DNA from: Actinoplanes solisilvae
GTDB lineage: Bacteria > Actinomycetota > Actinomycetes > Mycobacteriales > Micromonosporaceae
Length of the DNA stretch: 64,000 bases
NCBI RefSeq assembly: GCF_003999975.1
Contig: NZ_RJAC01000004.1
Span: 248,001 to 312,000 of the forward strand
Direction of reading: 5' to 3'
In this document: piece after piece, positions 52,189 through 61,343 of the stretch
Layout: each line of letters begins with the position of its first letter
Numbering within the stretch: position 1 is the stretch's first letter
Translations under genes and position numbers: made by a program
The notes under the pieces: model-generated
Told to the model about the DNA's origin: nothing
Database searches by the model: none
Seen by the model: the letters and a program-made list of their open reading frames with translations, nothing else

Positions 52189-52614
52189 TCAGCGCCACCG
52201 TTCGGCCGTGGCCAGGACGTAATGCCGGATGACGTGGGGCCACGGCACCACCGCCAGGAAGATGACGACGAGTAGGCATGAGGCCGTGTAACCCCACGTC
52301 TCGTCGTCCATTGAGTCGGAGAGCCAGGCGGGCAGGGCCACCGCGATCAGCCAGATCAGCTTCCAGGCCGACTCGAACAGAAGCAGCGGGAGCATCGTCA
52401 CGGGGTGGCGCAGGCCGACGAAGGCCAGCAGCGACAACGCCGCCAGCATGCAGTAGACGAGGCTCTCCGTCCCTGTCCAGGACGCGTCGTGGTGCACGAC
52501 GACGGGCCACGTTTCGATCGCCAGACCGAACGCGAGCAGGGAGTAGCCGAAGCGCAGCGCGTACAGGCGCGGCAATGACAGCTCGACGGGTTTCACCAGG
52601 GTATTCGTTGTCAT
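52189..52614 (-). CDS. Four-helix membrane protein
   Basis: A 141-residue protein with about four hydrophobic segments: YALRFGYSLLAFGLAIE, LVYCMLAALSLLAFVGL, TMLPLLLFESAWKLIWLIAVAL and TASCLLVVIFLAVVP. Conserved charged residues lie in ESAWKLIW and PHVIRHYV. I know relatives only as uncharacterised actinomycete membrane proteins. ATG start. Divergent from the LuxR-type regulator 75 bases away, which may control it. Confidence 0.75.
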   Translation of the reverse strand: MTTNTLVKPVELSLPRLYALRFGYSLLAFGLAIETWPVVVHHDASWTGTESLVYCMLAALSLLAFVGLRHPVTMLPLLLFESAWKLIWLIAVALPAWLSDSMDDETWGYTASCLLVVIFLAVVPWPHVIRHYVLATAERWR

Positions 52615-52688
52615 GAGTAGACGGTAGGAAGAACGAGGTCGACGCTCATCAGTGGAAGTACGGAGCCGGTACTGAGTACCGTCGTGCC

Positions 52689-54905
52689 GTGAGACGACCG
52701 GGCAACCTCCCCGCCGAGGCCACGAGCTTCGTCGGTCGCCGCCGTGAGCTGGCCGAGGCGAGGAGGAAGCTGGCCGACGGGCGCCTGGTGAGTCTCGTCG
52801 GGCCCGGTGGCGTGGGCAAGACGCGCCTCGCGGTCCGCCTCGCCTCCGATCTCGCCCGCGGGTTCCGGGACGGCGCGTGGCTGGTCGAACTCGGCATGCT
52901 GCGCGACCCGGCGCTGGTGACGCACACCGCGATGGCGGCTCTCGACCTGCGCGACCAGGCCGCCTCCGAACCGCGTGAACTGCTGCTCCGGCATCTGCGC
53001 GACGCCGAACTGCTGCTCGTCGTCGACAACTGCGAACATCTGCTCGATGCCGCGGCCGAGCTGATCGGCGACGTGCTCCGGACGGCGCCGGGGGTGCGGG
53101 TTGTCGCCACCAGCCAGGCGCCGCTGCGGGCGGCCGGGGAACACCTGCTGCCGGTGCCGCCGCTGCCAGTGAACGATCCGCTGGTGCGTCCGGGTGAGAA
53201 CGAAGCGGTCCGGCTCTTCGTCGAGCGCGCCGCGGCCGCGTCGGGCGATTTCGAGCTCACCGACGCCAACCGGGCGGCCGTGGTGGACCTGTGCCGGCGC
53301 CTCGACGGGTTGCCCCTGGCGATCGAGCTGGCGGCGCTGCGAACGCGGGCGCTCGCCCCCGCCCAGATCCTCGACCGGCTACACGACCGGTTCGCGCTGC
53401 TCGCCCACGGCACCCGGGCGGCCCTGCCGCGCCACGAGACGCTGCGCACGACCCTCGAGTGGAGCTACGACCAGCTGACGACGGCCGAACAGACGATGTT
53501 GTCCCGGCTCTCGGTGTTCGCCGGCCGGTTCACGCTCGACGACGTCGAGGCGGTGTGCTGCTTCGGTGACGTGCCGGCGGCACGGAGCGTCGAACTGGTG
53601 TCCTCGCTGGTCGACAAGTCGCTGCTGCAGCGGGAGCCCGCTGCGGGCACGGCCTTCTACCGCCTGCACGAGACCACGCGCGAGTACGCCGCCTCGACCG
53701 GTTCCTCGGACGGCCTCGAGCATCGGTGCGCGGAGCACTACCGGCAACGGTGCGCGCGATTCGGTGCCGAGGGCCGCTACCGGCTGGTGGAGTGGCTGAC
53801 GTGGATCGAGCCGGAGGTCGACAACGTCCGGGCTTTGCTGCGGGCCTGGTCCGGCGACGGTCGCGGCGTCGCTCTGGCGACGAGCCTGATCTGGTTCTGG
53901 GTCACCCGCGCCACGACCGAGGGCGTGCGCTGGCTCGACGAACTGGCTCCCGCGGCGGCGTCGCCGTGGACCTGCTTCGCCCGGGGTTTCCTGGCCGTGC
54001 TGCAGAACGACCCGGTCGTCGCCGTGCCGGTGCTGGAGCGTGGCGTGCTCACCGCCCGCGGGGAAGGGCAGCCCGACGTCCTGTGTCAGCTGCTCGCGAT
54101 GGCGGCGATCGCGGCGCACATGGCAGGCGACCGTCCGTCGGCCGAACGGCTGCTCGCCGAAGCGGCAGCCCTGTCCGCCGGCCGCGACGACGTCGGTGCC
54201 ACGCTGATGGTGCACCAGGCTCGGACCCTCAACGCACTCGGCGACGGTGATCTCGAGACCGCCCGTTCCGCGGCCGCCGACGGTGCGCGGCTGAGTCGCC
54301 GGGCGGGTGATCTTTACAGCCTCACGTGGATGCTGGTGAACCAGGGCTTCGCCGCGCTGCGCTCCGGTGACGCCGGCGAGGCGGAACGCCGGTTCGCCGA
54401 GGCGCTGCCGATCGCCCGGCGGATAGACGACCGGGTCGCGCAGTGTTACCTGCTGGGCGGCCTCGGCGCGTGTGCCGCGTCGGTTCGCGACCCGCAGCGT
54501 GCGGCCCGGCTGCTCGGGGCCATGGACGGGCTGTGCGCCGAGGTGGGTGCGATCGTCAACAGTGGAATGGCGCCCGCGCTGTCGTCGGCGACCGCATCGG
54601 TGCGGGCGGCCCTCGGCCCGGCCCGGTTCGAGTCGTCGCTGCGCGACGGCCGACGGATGAGCCGGGCCGACGCGCTGCGGCTGGCGCTGCGCGAGGTGAC
54701 CGCCCCGAGCCCGGACGGTCCGTTGAGACAGCGCGAGAACGATGTCGCCGGGCTGGTGGCCGAAGGCCTGAGCAACAGGGACATCGGCGCCCGGCTGTTC
54801 ATCTCGGAACGCACGGTCGAGAGCCACGTGCGCAACATCCTGAACAAACTGGGCTTCCATTCACGCACCCAGATCGCGAGCTGGGTCGCCGGACTCAAGC
54901 GCTAG
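52689..54905 (+). CDS. ATPase/LuxR-type transcriptional regulator
   Basis: A 738-residue regulator with an N-terminal AAA/NB-ARC-like ATPase (P-loop GPGGVGKT at 38-45, Walker B LLLVVDNCEHLL, sensor VVATSQAPLRAAGEH, and the RLDGLPLAIELAALRTRAL ARC-like part), a helical tetratricopeptide-like middle, and a C-terminal LuxR helix-turn-helix (about 675-735: LRQRENDVAGLVAEGLSNRDIGARLFISERTVESHVRNILNKLGFHSRTQIASW). Works as an ATP-dependent regulator; ligand is unknown. GTG start. Divergent from the four-helix membrane protein; may regulate it. Confidence 0.9.
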   Translation: MRRPGNLPAEATSFVGRRRELAEARRKLADGRLVSLVGPGGVGKTRLAVRLASDLARGFRDGAWLVELGMLRDPALVTHTAMAALDLRDQAASEPRELLLRHLRDAELLLVVDNCEHLLDAAAELIGDVLRTAPGVRVVATSQAPLRAAGEHLLPVPPLPVNDPLVRPGENEAVRLFVERAAAASGDFELTDANRAAVVDLCRRLDGLPLAIELAALRTRALAPAQILDRLHDRFALLAHGTRAALPRHETLRTTLEWSYDQLTTAEQTMLSRLSVFAGRFTLDDVEAVCCFGDVPAARSVELVSSLVDKSLLQREPAAGTAFYRLHETTREYAASTGSSDGLEHRCAEHYRQRCARFGAEGRYRLVEWLTWIEPEVDNVRALLRAWSGDGRGVALATSLIWFWVTRATTEGVRWLDELAPAAASPWTCFARGFLAVLQNDPVVAVPVLERGVLTARGEGQPDVLCQLLAMAAIAAHMAGDRPSAERLLAEAAALSAGRDDVGATLMVHQARTLNALGDGDLETARSAAADGARLSRRAGDLYSLTWMLVNQGFAALRSGDAGEAERRFAEALPIARRIDDRVAQCYLLGGLGACAASVRDPQRAARLLGAMDGLCAEVGAIVNSGMAPALSSATASVRAALGPARFESSLRDGRRMSRADALRLALREVTAPSPDGPLRQRENDVAGLVAEGLSNRDIGARLFISERTVESHVRNILNKLGFHSRTQIASWVAGLKR

Positions 54906-54911
54906 GGCAGG

Positions 54912-55664
54912 TCATACCCCATCGACCAGAGCGCCCAGGGCCGCGATCACCCCGTCGAGCCCGCCGTGGGGCGCGCCGCCCAGCTCGGTCATGTAGACGT
55001 CGCGGCGGATCTCCACCATCAGGGCGGTCACCGCGGGCTCCACGCCGTAGTAGCTCAGCGGCACATACGCCCCGGCGAACGGCGTGTCGATCGCGACCGA
55101 GTACGACGAGAAAGCCCGAGTGGCCGGGGCCAGCAGCGACGGTGGTGTGTGGAAGGCGTCGGTGCCCAGGCAGATCTGCGGCCGCTCCCCCGCGCCGTGC
55201 AGCTCGTAGGGCAACGCCACCGTCGAATACGAGTGCACGTCGATCACCACGGCCCGGCCCACGGCAGCCAGACGCGCGGCGACCAGCGAGGTCATGGCCG
55301 CGGCATAGGGCTCGAAGACGGACGAGATCAGCGCGGCGTCGCGTACGGGATCATCGGCTCGCAGACGTCGCCCCGCGTAGCCGTGCGTGTAGACCGCGCC
55401 CATCCCCACCGACAGCATCTCCTCGCGCGCGTCCGGGAACCGTTCCGGGTCGACCACGAGCCGCGACAGCCCATTGACGAAGACCCAGGGGCGTACGGCC
55501 GAAGCCGCCCGCGACGCGATCACGTCGGTGTGTGCGTCAGTGAGGTGATCGAGCTCCTCGTCCAGCGAGTCGATCATGAACGAGGTAGAGCCCAGAGCGC
55601 GGGACGCGTGCGGCACGTGCAGGATCACCGGGGACCCCGGATCGCCGGGCTGGATGTGAAACAC
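54912..55664 (-). CDS. N-formylglutamate amidohydrolase-like protein
   Basis: A ~250-residue protein: VILHVPHASRAL, DHLTDAHTDVIA, VFVNGLSRLVVDPERF, AVVIDVHSYSTVALPYEL and PRRDV-type end (ALMVEIRRDVYM). These match the HutG/FGase family, with metal-binding His/Asp. Enzyme of histidine degradation or a paralogue; no hut genes are near. GTG start gives VFHIQPGDPG and family length. A long open frame upstream covers an unrelated pseudogene and is rejected. Ends six bases from the LuxR-type gene. Confidence 0.82.
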   Translation of the reverse strand: MFHIQPGDPGSPVILHVPHASRALGSTSFMIDSLDEELDHLTDAHTDVIASRAASAVRPWVFVNGLSRLVVDPERFPDAREEMLSVGMGAVYTHGYAGRRLRADDPVRDAALISSVFEPYAAAMTSLVAARLAAVGRAVVIDVHSYSTVALPYELHGAGERPQICLGTDAFHTPPSLLAPATRAFSSYSVAIDTPFAGAYVPLSYYGVEPAVTALMVEIRRDVYMTELGGAPHGGLDGVIAALGALVDGV

Positions 55665-55748
55665 GATGCGGATGCTACCCAGCGTCGTTTCGTGAAAATC
55701 CTTCTGGATAGGGATGAAAGCCATAATATGGGGCATCGGGAGGCCCCG

Positions 55749-56429
55749 ATGGCGATCAGCACGCGTTTCATCAGCAACATCCGGATCGGCGTACGTCTCG
55801 GCGGCGCGTTCACGGGCGTCTGTCTCTGCATGGTGCTCGCGCTGGGCATCGGCTTCTGGGGGCAGAACTCCGCGTCGAACGCCACCGAGTCGCTGGCCGC
55901 CGCCGTGGACATCCGCCGGCAGGCGCTGCTCGCCACGTTCCGCACGGCCGACCTCAACGGCTGACAGAACGGCTACGCCCTCGACGTGCTGCGCGGCGTC
56001 ACCGGCGCCACCGACGACGGCCAGGCCGCCGGGGTCGCCGCGACCGGTGTGGACAGTGCCCGCGAGGCCGGCGAGACGATCGGGCAGCTCAGCCGGTCGA
56101 GTGCCGAGATCGGCGAGGTCGTCAAGCTGATCACCGCGATCGCCGCCATCGACCGGATCAGCGGGATCATCGGCCAGGTCAACGAGCATTCGACGACGAT
56201 CGCCGCGGCCGTGGAGGAGCAGACCGCGACGACGGCCGAGATGAGCCGCAACATCGGCGAGGCGGCCACCGGGTCGGGCGAGATCGCCCAGAACGTCTCC
56301 GGGGTGGCGACCGCGGCCCAGGTGACGTCGGCGGGGGTGGCCGAGGCCCAGCAGACCGCGGGACACCTCGAGGAGATGTCCCGCGAGCTGCAGGGAATCG
56401 TCGATCAGTTCCAGCTCACTCGGCGTTGA
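55749..56429 (+). pseudogene. Decayed methyl-accepting chemotaxis protein
   Basis: The remnant keeps an MCP N terminus (TRFISNIRIGVRLGGAFTGVCLCMVLALGIGFWGQNSASNATE, first transmembrane helix) and an in-frame stop TGA at 55962-55964 after the segment FRTADLNG, where relatives have Trp. The same frame then reads QNGYALDVLRGVTGATDD and continues into the C-terminal signalling helix (GETIGQLSRSSAEIGEVVKLITAIAAIDRISGIIGQVNEHSTTIAAAVEEQTATTAEMSRNIGEAATGSGEIAQN). Most of the sensor, HAMP and the EQTNLLALNAxIEAARAGE hairpin tip are missing. Loss of function is clear from sequence. Convergent with the EamA gene. Confidence 0.85.
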
Positions 56430-57303
56430 GGCGGCTCTCCAGCACCAGCGCCACGATCAGCAGGGCCGCCCCGATCGAGCCGGCCAGCCCGAGCCGGTCC
56501 CCCAGGATCAGCACGGCCAGGACCGTCCCGACCAGCGGTTCCAGCAGCGCCATCAGAGCGGCGGTGCCGGCCGGTTCGGTACGCAGACCCCGGAAGTACG
56601 CGGCGTACGCGATCGCTGTCGGCCCGAGCCCGAGCACGAGCAGCAGCCCCACCGCCGCCGGGGACGCCGTGAACGTGAGCCCGCCGACGAGGACGAGCGG
56701 CGCGAGAATGATCGAGCCGAGCGTGAACCCGAACCCGGTCGCGGCCAGTTCATCCAGTCCGTCGACCGGGCGGGCGGCCACCAGGGTCATGGTCGCGAAT
56801 CCGGCCGCGGCCAGCAGCGCGAACCCGGCCCCGGCCAGGTCGAGATCTCCTTGGGGCCGGCCGACCAGCAGCGTCAGACCGGCCAGCGCGAGCCCGGTCG
56901 CGGCGACAACCTTCGGCGTGAGGCGGCGCCGGCCGGTCACCGCCTCGACGAGCAGGACCAGCACCGGCGACGCCCCGATGGTCAGCAGCGTGGCGAGGCT
57001 GACCGAGGTGCGCGCGACCGCCGCGAAATAGCTCGCCTGGAAGAGGGCCGCGAGTACCCCGAGCACGACGACCCGGGTCCAGGCGGCCCGCCCGGCCGGG
57101 AACGGCCGGCGGGTGAGGACGAGCAGGACGACCAGCAGCAGGCCGCCGACCCCGAGCCGGGCCGCGGCCACGGCGAGCGAGCCGAGGCCGGCCTCACGGG
57201 CGAGAAGGGTCCCGGTGACGCCGCCGGTGCCCCAGAGGCAGCCGGCCGCGACGAGGTACCAGAGACCGTACGATTTGACGGGTTTTTGAAGATCGACAAG
57301 CAA
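56416..57303 (-). CDS. EamA/DMT-family transporter
   Basis: A 295-residue protein with ten hydrophobic helices in two EamA repeats; each begins with a run such as GLWYLVAAGCLWGTGGVTGTLLARE and AATGLALAGLTLLVGRPQG. Exports small metabolites or amino acids by drug/metabolite-transporter family; substrate unknown. ATG start. It overlaps the MCP remnant end by 14 bases, tail to tail. LLM oxidoreductase gene is divergent upstream, with ~250 bases between. Confidence 0.88.
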   Translation of the reverse strand: MLVDLQKPVKSYGLWYLVAAGCLWGTGGVTGTLLAREAGLGSLAVAAARLGVGGLLLVVLLVLTRRPFPAGRAAWTRVVVLGVLAALFQASYFAAVARTSVSLATLLTIGASPVLVLLVEAVTGRRRLTPKVVAATGLALAGLTLLVGRPQGDLDLAGAGFALLAAAGFATMTLVAARPVDGLDELAATGFGFTLGSIILAPLVLVGGLTFTASPAAVGLLLVLGLGPTAIAYAAYFRGLRTEPAGTAALMALLEPLVGTVLAVLILGDRLGLAGSIGAALLIVALVLESRLNAE

Positions 57304-57556
57304 GGGAAGCGCTCCTGCGACGAAGGAATCGGATCGGTCGCGGAAGCGGGACGATGGTGAGATGCGCCGATGCGCGGCGGGTCGATGGAAGGACCGGACG
57401 CGTCAGGGCTGGTCAGCCGTCCCGCTCAGGAGCGGGGCGGCGAGATGACGAAGAGTCGTCGGCGCATGAGCTGATGGTAGGCGAGGGTGCTCACCGGCGT
57501 ACGCCCGGGGTCTTGACCGCGGGAATCGACGGAGCGCCGGTGAGGTTGGCGCAGAC

Positions 57557-58570
57557 GTGAAGAAGAAGATCGGGTTTCTGTCGTTCGGGCACTGGCGCAA
57601 CGCGGCCGGTTCGCAGACACGCACCGCAGCCGACGCGTTGCTGCAGACCATCGAGCTGGCCGAGGCGGCCGAGGAGCTGGGCGTCGACGGCGCCTTCGTG
57701 CGGGTGCACCACTTCGAACGGCAGCTCGCCTCGCCGTTCCCGCTGCTGGCCGCGATCGGCGCGCGCACGAGGCGCATCGAGATCGGCACCGGCGTGATCG
57801 ACATGCGCTACGAGAACCCCCTCTACATGGCCGAGGAGGCCGCGGCGGCCGACCTGATCAGCGGCGGACGGCTGCAACTGGGCGTGAGCCGCGGGTCCCC
57901 CGAGTCGGTGCTGAACGGCGCGTCGGTCTTCGGCTACGAGCCGCCCGAGGGTCTGACCGCCGCCGACCTGGCCCGATCCAAGACCGAGATCTTCCTGGAC
58001 GCCATCTCGGGCACGGCGGTCGCGCAAACCGACCCGGCCCGCACCGGCGTCAGCGGCGGCCTGGCGATCCAGCCCCAGTCCCCCGGCCTGCGCGACCGCA
58101 TCTGGTGGGGCGCCGGCACCCGCGCGACGGCGCAGTGGGCCGCCCAGCTGGGCGTGAACCTGCAGAGCTCGACGCTGCTGTCCGAGGACACCGGGGTGCC
58201 GTTCGACCAGCTCCAGGCCGAGCAGATCGCGCTCTACCGCGGGGCGTGGACCGGCAGCCGGCCGCCGCTCGTGTCGATCTCGCGCAGCGTCCTGCCGATC
58301 ACCGAGGAGATCGACCGCGTCTACTTCGGCCGGCAGGAGCAGGAGGACCAGGTCGGCCTGCTCGAGGGGGTGCGGTCGCGCTTCGGGCGCACGTACGCCG
58401 GTGAGCCCGACCGCATCGCCGAGGAGCTGGCCGCCGACGCCGCCGTGCAGGCCGCCGACACGATCCTGTTCACCGTCCCGAACCAGCTCGGCGTCGCCTA
58501 CAACGCCCGCATCCTCGAGACGATCACCAAGCACATCGCCCCGGCGATCGGCTGGACCCCCGCTCAGTAG
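57557..58570 (+). CDS. LLM-class flavin-dependent oxidoreductase
   Basis: A 337-residue luciferase-like monooxygenase fold protein: KKIGFLSFGHW, ELAEAAEELGVDGAFVRVHHFERQLASPFPLLAAIGARTRRIEIGTGVIDM, LISGGRLQLGVSRGSPESV and a closing AADTILFTVPNQLGVAYNARILE. Uses FMN or F420; the HHFE motif and RIEIGTGV are typical. GTG start. Neighbour on the opposite strand is an F420-dependent PPOX protein whose end overlaps by seven bases. Substrate unknown. Confidence 0.9.
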   Translation: MKKKIGFLSFGHWRNAAGSQTRTAADALLQTIELAEAAEELGVDGAFVRVHHFERQLASPFPLLAAIGARTRRIEIGTGVIDMRYENPLYMAEEAAAADLISGGRLQLGVSRGSPESVLNGASVFGYEPPEGLTAADLARSKTEIFLDAISGTAVAQTDPARTGVSGGLAIQPQSPGLRDRIWWGAGTRATAQWAAQLGVNLQSSTLLSEDTGVPFDQLQAEQIALYRGAWTGSRPPLVSISRSVLPITEEIDRVYFGRQEQEDQVGLLEGVRSRFGRTYAGEPDRIAEELAADAAVQAADTILFTVPNQLGVAYNARILETITKHIAPAIGWTPAQ

Positions 58571-58980
58571 CTGTATCGGGTCACGGCCTCGGGGTGGATG
58601 ACGATGCGCACCTGTTCGGCGTCGAGAAGCTCGGCGAGCTCGGCCGCGCGGCGCGGGTCGTCGAGATCCCAGTAACGAGCCGCGAGACGGGCGGCGAGGT
58701 CGTGAGCGCCGTCCGTCTCGATCGTGGTGGGCCCGGCCACGGAGATCCAGCGTTCGCGCTCGCTGACCGGGGCGGCGACGACGATCGACGCCCGGGGATC
58801 GCGGCGCAGGCGTTTGACCTTCAGCGTGTCGGGCCCGGTGAAGATCTGAACGGTGCCCTCGGGAGTGGCCTCGAACCACACCGGGCGCGGTTGCGGCGGT
58901 TGCGGGCCGGCGGCCACGGACAGGAAGCCGTGCAACGGACGGGCGAGAAACTCGAGGTCCTCGGCGGTCAGGTCGCTCAT
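58564..58980 (-). CDS. PPOX-class F420-dependent oxidoreductase
   Basis: A 138-residue split-barrel flavin/deazaflavin protein: FLARPLHGFLSVAAG, PVWFEATPEGTVQIFTGPDTLKVKRLRRDPRASIVVAAP and a closing AEQVRIVIHPEAVTRYSY. TGPDTLKVKRLRRDPR is the phosphate/cofactor loop of the PPOX F420 family. Acts as a cytosolic reductase of uncertain substrate. ATG start. Overlaps the LLM gene end by seven bases. Confidence 0.88.
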   Translation of the reverse strand: MSDLTAEDLEFLARPLHGFLSVAAGPQPPQPRPVWFEATPEGTVQIFTGPDTLKVKRLRRDPRASIVVAAPVSERERWISVAGPTTIETDGAHDLAARLAARYWDLDDPRRAAELAELLDAEQVRIVIHPEAVTRYSY

Positions 58981-59053
58981 CGCCCGATGCTATCCGCTGC
59001 GGCCAGGCGCAGTGGCGCCGCGCGACAGCGTGATCACGTGGGACCATGCCCGG

Positions 59054-59710
59054 ATGAGCCCACGGCGGCCCGCGCCGTCGGCACCGTCCCCGCCGGCGTC
59101 GCTGCGGGTCGTGGACGCCGGCGGTTCGTCCCGCCGCTTCGTCCTGCCCGGCGAGCACGGGGTCGTCATCGGCACGGCGCCGCACTGCGAGGTGCGGCTC
59201 GACGACGCGTACGTCAGCCGGCGGCACGCCTCCGTCGGCCGTTCCGGGGACCGGTTCCTGGTCGACGATCTGGGCAGCGCCAACGGCACGACCCTCAACG
59301 GCCGCCGACTGCACGGTCAGGAACAGCTGCGGCCCGGTGACGTCATCGGGGTCGGGCGTACGAGGCTGACGTTCGCGTGTCCCCCGGGCGGTGCGCCGGT
59401 ACGGCCGCGCGATCCGGAGCGGCGTACGGCGGCGCTGGTCGCGGTGGGGGCCGGACTGGCTGCGGCGGGCGCGCTGACGACGTACCGCTGGGTGGGTCTG
59501 ATCGCCGGGTTGATCATCCTGACGGTGGGGGTGCGCTGCGCCGCGCTGAACAAGGTCTTCAAGCACGGCGTGGGCCGCAAGGGCGCCAAGGACAAGGTCA
59601 GCGGCAAGACCAAGAAGGTCACCAACTTCACCGTCTACACGAAGATGTACGAGGCGAACCGGGCCAAGCTCGACCGCGACAAGGACGGTATCGCCTGCGA
59701 GAAGCGCTGA
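59054..59710 (+). CDS. FHA domain protein with C-terminal excalibur calcium-binding motif
   Basis: A 218-residue protein: FHA domain (about 15-105) with GVVIGTAPHCEVRLDDAYVSRRHASV and DDLGSANGTTLNG, one or two hydrophobic helices (AALVAVGAGLAAAGALTTYRWVGLIAGLIILTVGV) and a C-terminal excalibur motif (VTNFTVYTKMYEANRAKLDRDKDGIACEKR; DRDKDGIACE is the signature). FHA inside and excalibur outside suggests a membrane-spanning phospho-Thr adaptor with an extracellular calcium domain; topology inferred. ATG start; longer open frame upstream rejected. Confidence 0.85.
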   Translation: MSPRRPAPSAPSPPASLRVVDAGGSSRRFVLPGEHGVVIGTAPHCEVRLDDAYVSRRHASVGRSGDRFLVDDLGSANGTTLNGRRLHGQEQLRPGDVIGVGRTRLTFACPPGGAPVRPRDPERRTAALVAVGAGLAAAGALTTYRWVGLIAGLIILTVGVRCAALNKVFKHGVGRKGAKDKVSGKTKKVTNFTVYTKMYEANRAKLDRDKDGIACEKR

Positions 59711-59728
59711 GCGGGGCAGAATAGGGGC

Positions 59729-60166
59729 ATGGACGTGCGGCTCGCCTCCGGCGCCGGCGACGCTGCGAGCGTACGGCGTCTGGTCGACCTCGCGTTCATG
59801 CCCTACATCCCGCGGGTCGGCGGCAAGCCGGTGCCGATGCTGGCCGACTACGACGCCGTCGTGGCCGCGGGCCACTGCTGGGTCGCCGTCGACGCGGAGC
59901 GCGTCGTCGGGATGATGCACCTCGAGCCGGCCGACGACCATCTCGTGGTGGAGACCCTCGCGGTCGACCCCGAGGTGCGCGGCCAGGGCGTCGGAGGACG
60001 GCTTCTGGCCCTCGCTGAAGAGCAGGCCCGCTCGCTGGGCGTGCCCGAGCTGCGGCTTTACACCCACGAGGCGATGACCGAGAACCTCGCCTACTATCCC
60101 CGTCGCGGCTTCACCGAGACCCACCGCTCAGCACCGCGCGTGTTCTACACGAAAACCGTCGGATAG
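59729..60166 (+). CDS. GNAT-family N-acetyltransferase
   Basis: A 145-residue GNAT protein: CWVAVDAERVVGMMHLEPADDHLVVETLAVDPEVRGQGVGGRLLALAEEQARSLGV (acetyl-CoA site in VDPEVRGQGVGGRLL) and the C-terminal ENLAYYPRRGFTETHRS that ends such folds. Substrate unknown. ATG start. Follows the FHA-excalibur gene by 18 bases on the same strand. Confidence 0.92.
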   Translation: MDVRLASGAGDAASVRRLVDLAFMPYIPRVGGKPVPMLADYDAVVAAGHCWVAVDAERVVGMMHLEPADDHLVVETLAVDPEVRGQGVGGRLLALAEEQARSLGVPELRLYTHEAMTENLAYYPRRGFTETHRSAPRVFYTKTVG

Positions 60167-60298
60167 CTGTTCCGGAAGGCCAGGCGGGCGTCGACGGCGT
60201 CGGCCAGGGGATTCGCCGATGCATCATGGCCCGGCCGCGTCACCTCGGCCGGCGAGGAGTTAGATGGACGGCGAGCCGCAACCACTGGAGGTAGAAGC

Positions 60299-61342
60299 GT
60301 GCCGACGCCGTTCACCGTGGCGCGGGCCGAACCCGGCCTGCTGCTCCACTTTCCCGACATCGTGCAGCTCGCCGACGGGCGCCTGCTGGCCTGCTATCGC
60401 GAGGGCGCCGGGCATGTGCGCTCGGACGGGCGGATCAGCCTGGTCGAGAGCGCCGACGGGGGCCTGACCTGGTCGGAGCCGTGGGTGGCGGTCGACGGGC
60501 CGTTCGACGACCGTGACCCGAAGATGGGCCGGCTGGCCGACGGGACCGTGCTGCTCAGCTACTTCGTCATCGACTGGAGCACCGACACCCGGCACACCAC
60601 GCACGGCACCTTCGTGCGCCGCAGCACCGACGGCGGCCGCACCTGGAGCGAGGCCGCCGAGGTCGGCACGGCCATGACGGCCGACGAGGGCCGGTTCGCC
60701 CCGGCCGCGCAGGCCTGGGCCGCCTCGCACGGCGGTGCGGCCGAACTGCCGAACGGCGACGTGCTGCTGCCGATCTACGGCCGCAAGCCGGGGCAGGAGT
60801 TCGAGCAGGCCACCGTCGTACGCAGCACGGACGGCGGACGCACCTGGCCCGTCGGGAACGAGGTCGTGGTGGCCGACAGCGAGGGCGTCTGGTTCCAGGA
60901 GCCGACGCTGACCGTCCTCGAGGACGGCGAGGTTGTGGCGCTGCTCCGCGTGACGCTCGACCGGAAGTACTCGCCGGCCGACCGGGCCTGGCTGAGCCGC
61001 TCGACCGACGGCGGGCACACCTGGTCGGAGCCGCAGCCGACCGACATGCCCGCGTCCTCGCACCACGCGCTGCGGCTGCACAGTGGCGAGGTGCTGGTGA
61101 CCTACGGTGACGTGTCGCGGCGATTCTCCGAGCACCGGGCGACGACCGGCCGGCTTGTTCGCGACCCGGGCAAGAGCTGGGACGGGTACGGCGATGTGCA
61201 GCTCTACGACTCGGGTCACAAGGACCAGGCGAACCCGTCGAGCGTCGAGGTCTCGCCCGGCAGATTCCTGACGATCAGCTTCGACGTGCAGGACGCCACG
61301 GTCGTCGGGTTCTTCTCCACCCCGGACGCCTACCCGGCCTGA
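60299..61342 (+). CDS. Sialidase-like BNR/Asp-box protein
   Basis: A 347-residue six-bladed beta-propeller type protein. Four Asp boxes are visible: SADGGLTWSE, STDGGRTWSE, STDGGRTWPV, STDGGHTWSE. No signal peptide, so likely cytosolic; the typical FRIP motif is missing, so exo-sialidase activity is not secure, and it may be another BNR-type hydrolase. GTG start with GGAGG eight bases upstream. Convergent two bases apart with the M48 gene. Confidence 0.85.
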   Translation: MPTPFTVARAEPGLLLHFPDIVQLADGRLLACYREGAGHVRSDGRISLVESADGGLTWSEPWVAVDGPFDDRDPKMGRLADGTVLLSYFVIDWSTDTRHTTHGTFVRRSTDGGRTWSEAAEVGTAMTADEGRFAPAAQAWAASHGGAAELPNGDVLLPIYGRKPGQEFEQATVVRSTDGGRTWPVGNEVVVADSEGVWFQEPTLTVLEDGEVVALLRVTLDRKYSPADRAWLSRSTDGGHTWSEPQPTDMPASSHHALRLHSGEVLVTYGDVSRRFSEHRATTGRLVRDPGKSWDGYGDVQLYDSGHKDQANPSSVEVSPGRFLTISFDVQDATVVGFFSTPDAYPA

Positions 61343-61343
61343 G

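Noticed and set aside
55665-56366. N-terminal extension of the N-formylglutamate amidohydrolase-like gene
   Set aside because: Passes antisense through the MCP remnant and has no similarity; GTG at 55664 gives family length.
57354-57560. Short rightward open frame in the EamA/LLM gap
   Set aside because: Arg/Gly-rich without a ribosome site; probably untranslated leader.
57491-60124. Long leftward open frame of 877 codons over the LLM, PPOX and FHA genes
   Set aside because: Covers three well-supported genes on either strand; composition is Arg/Gly/His/Asp rich without domains.
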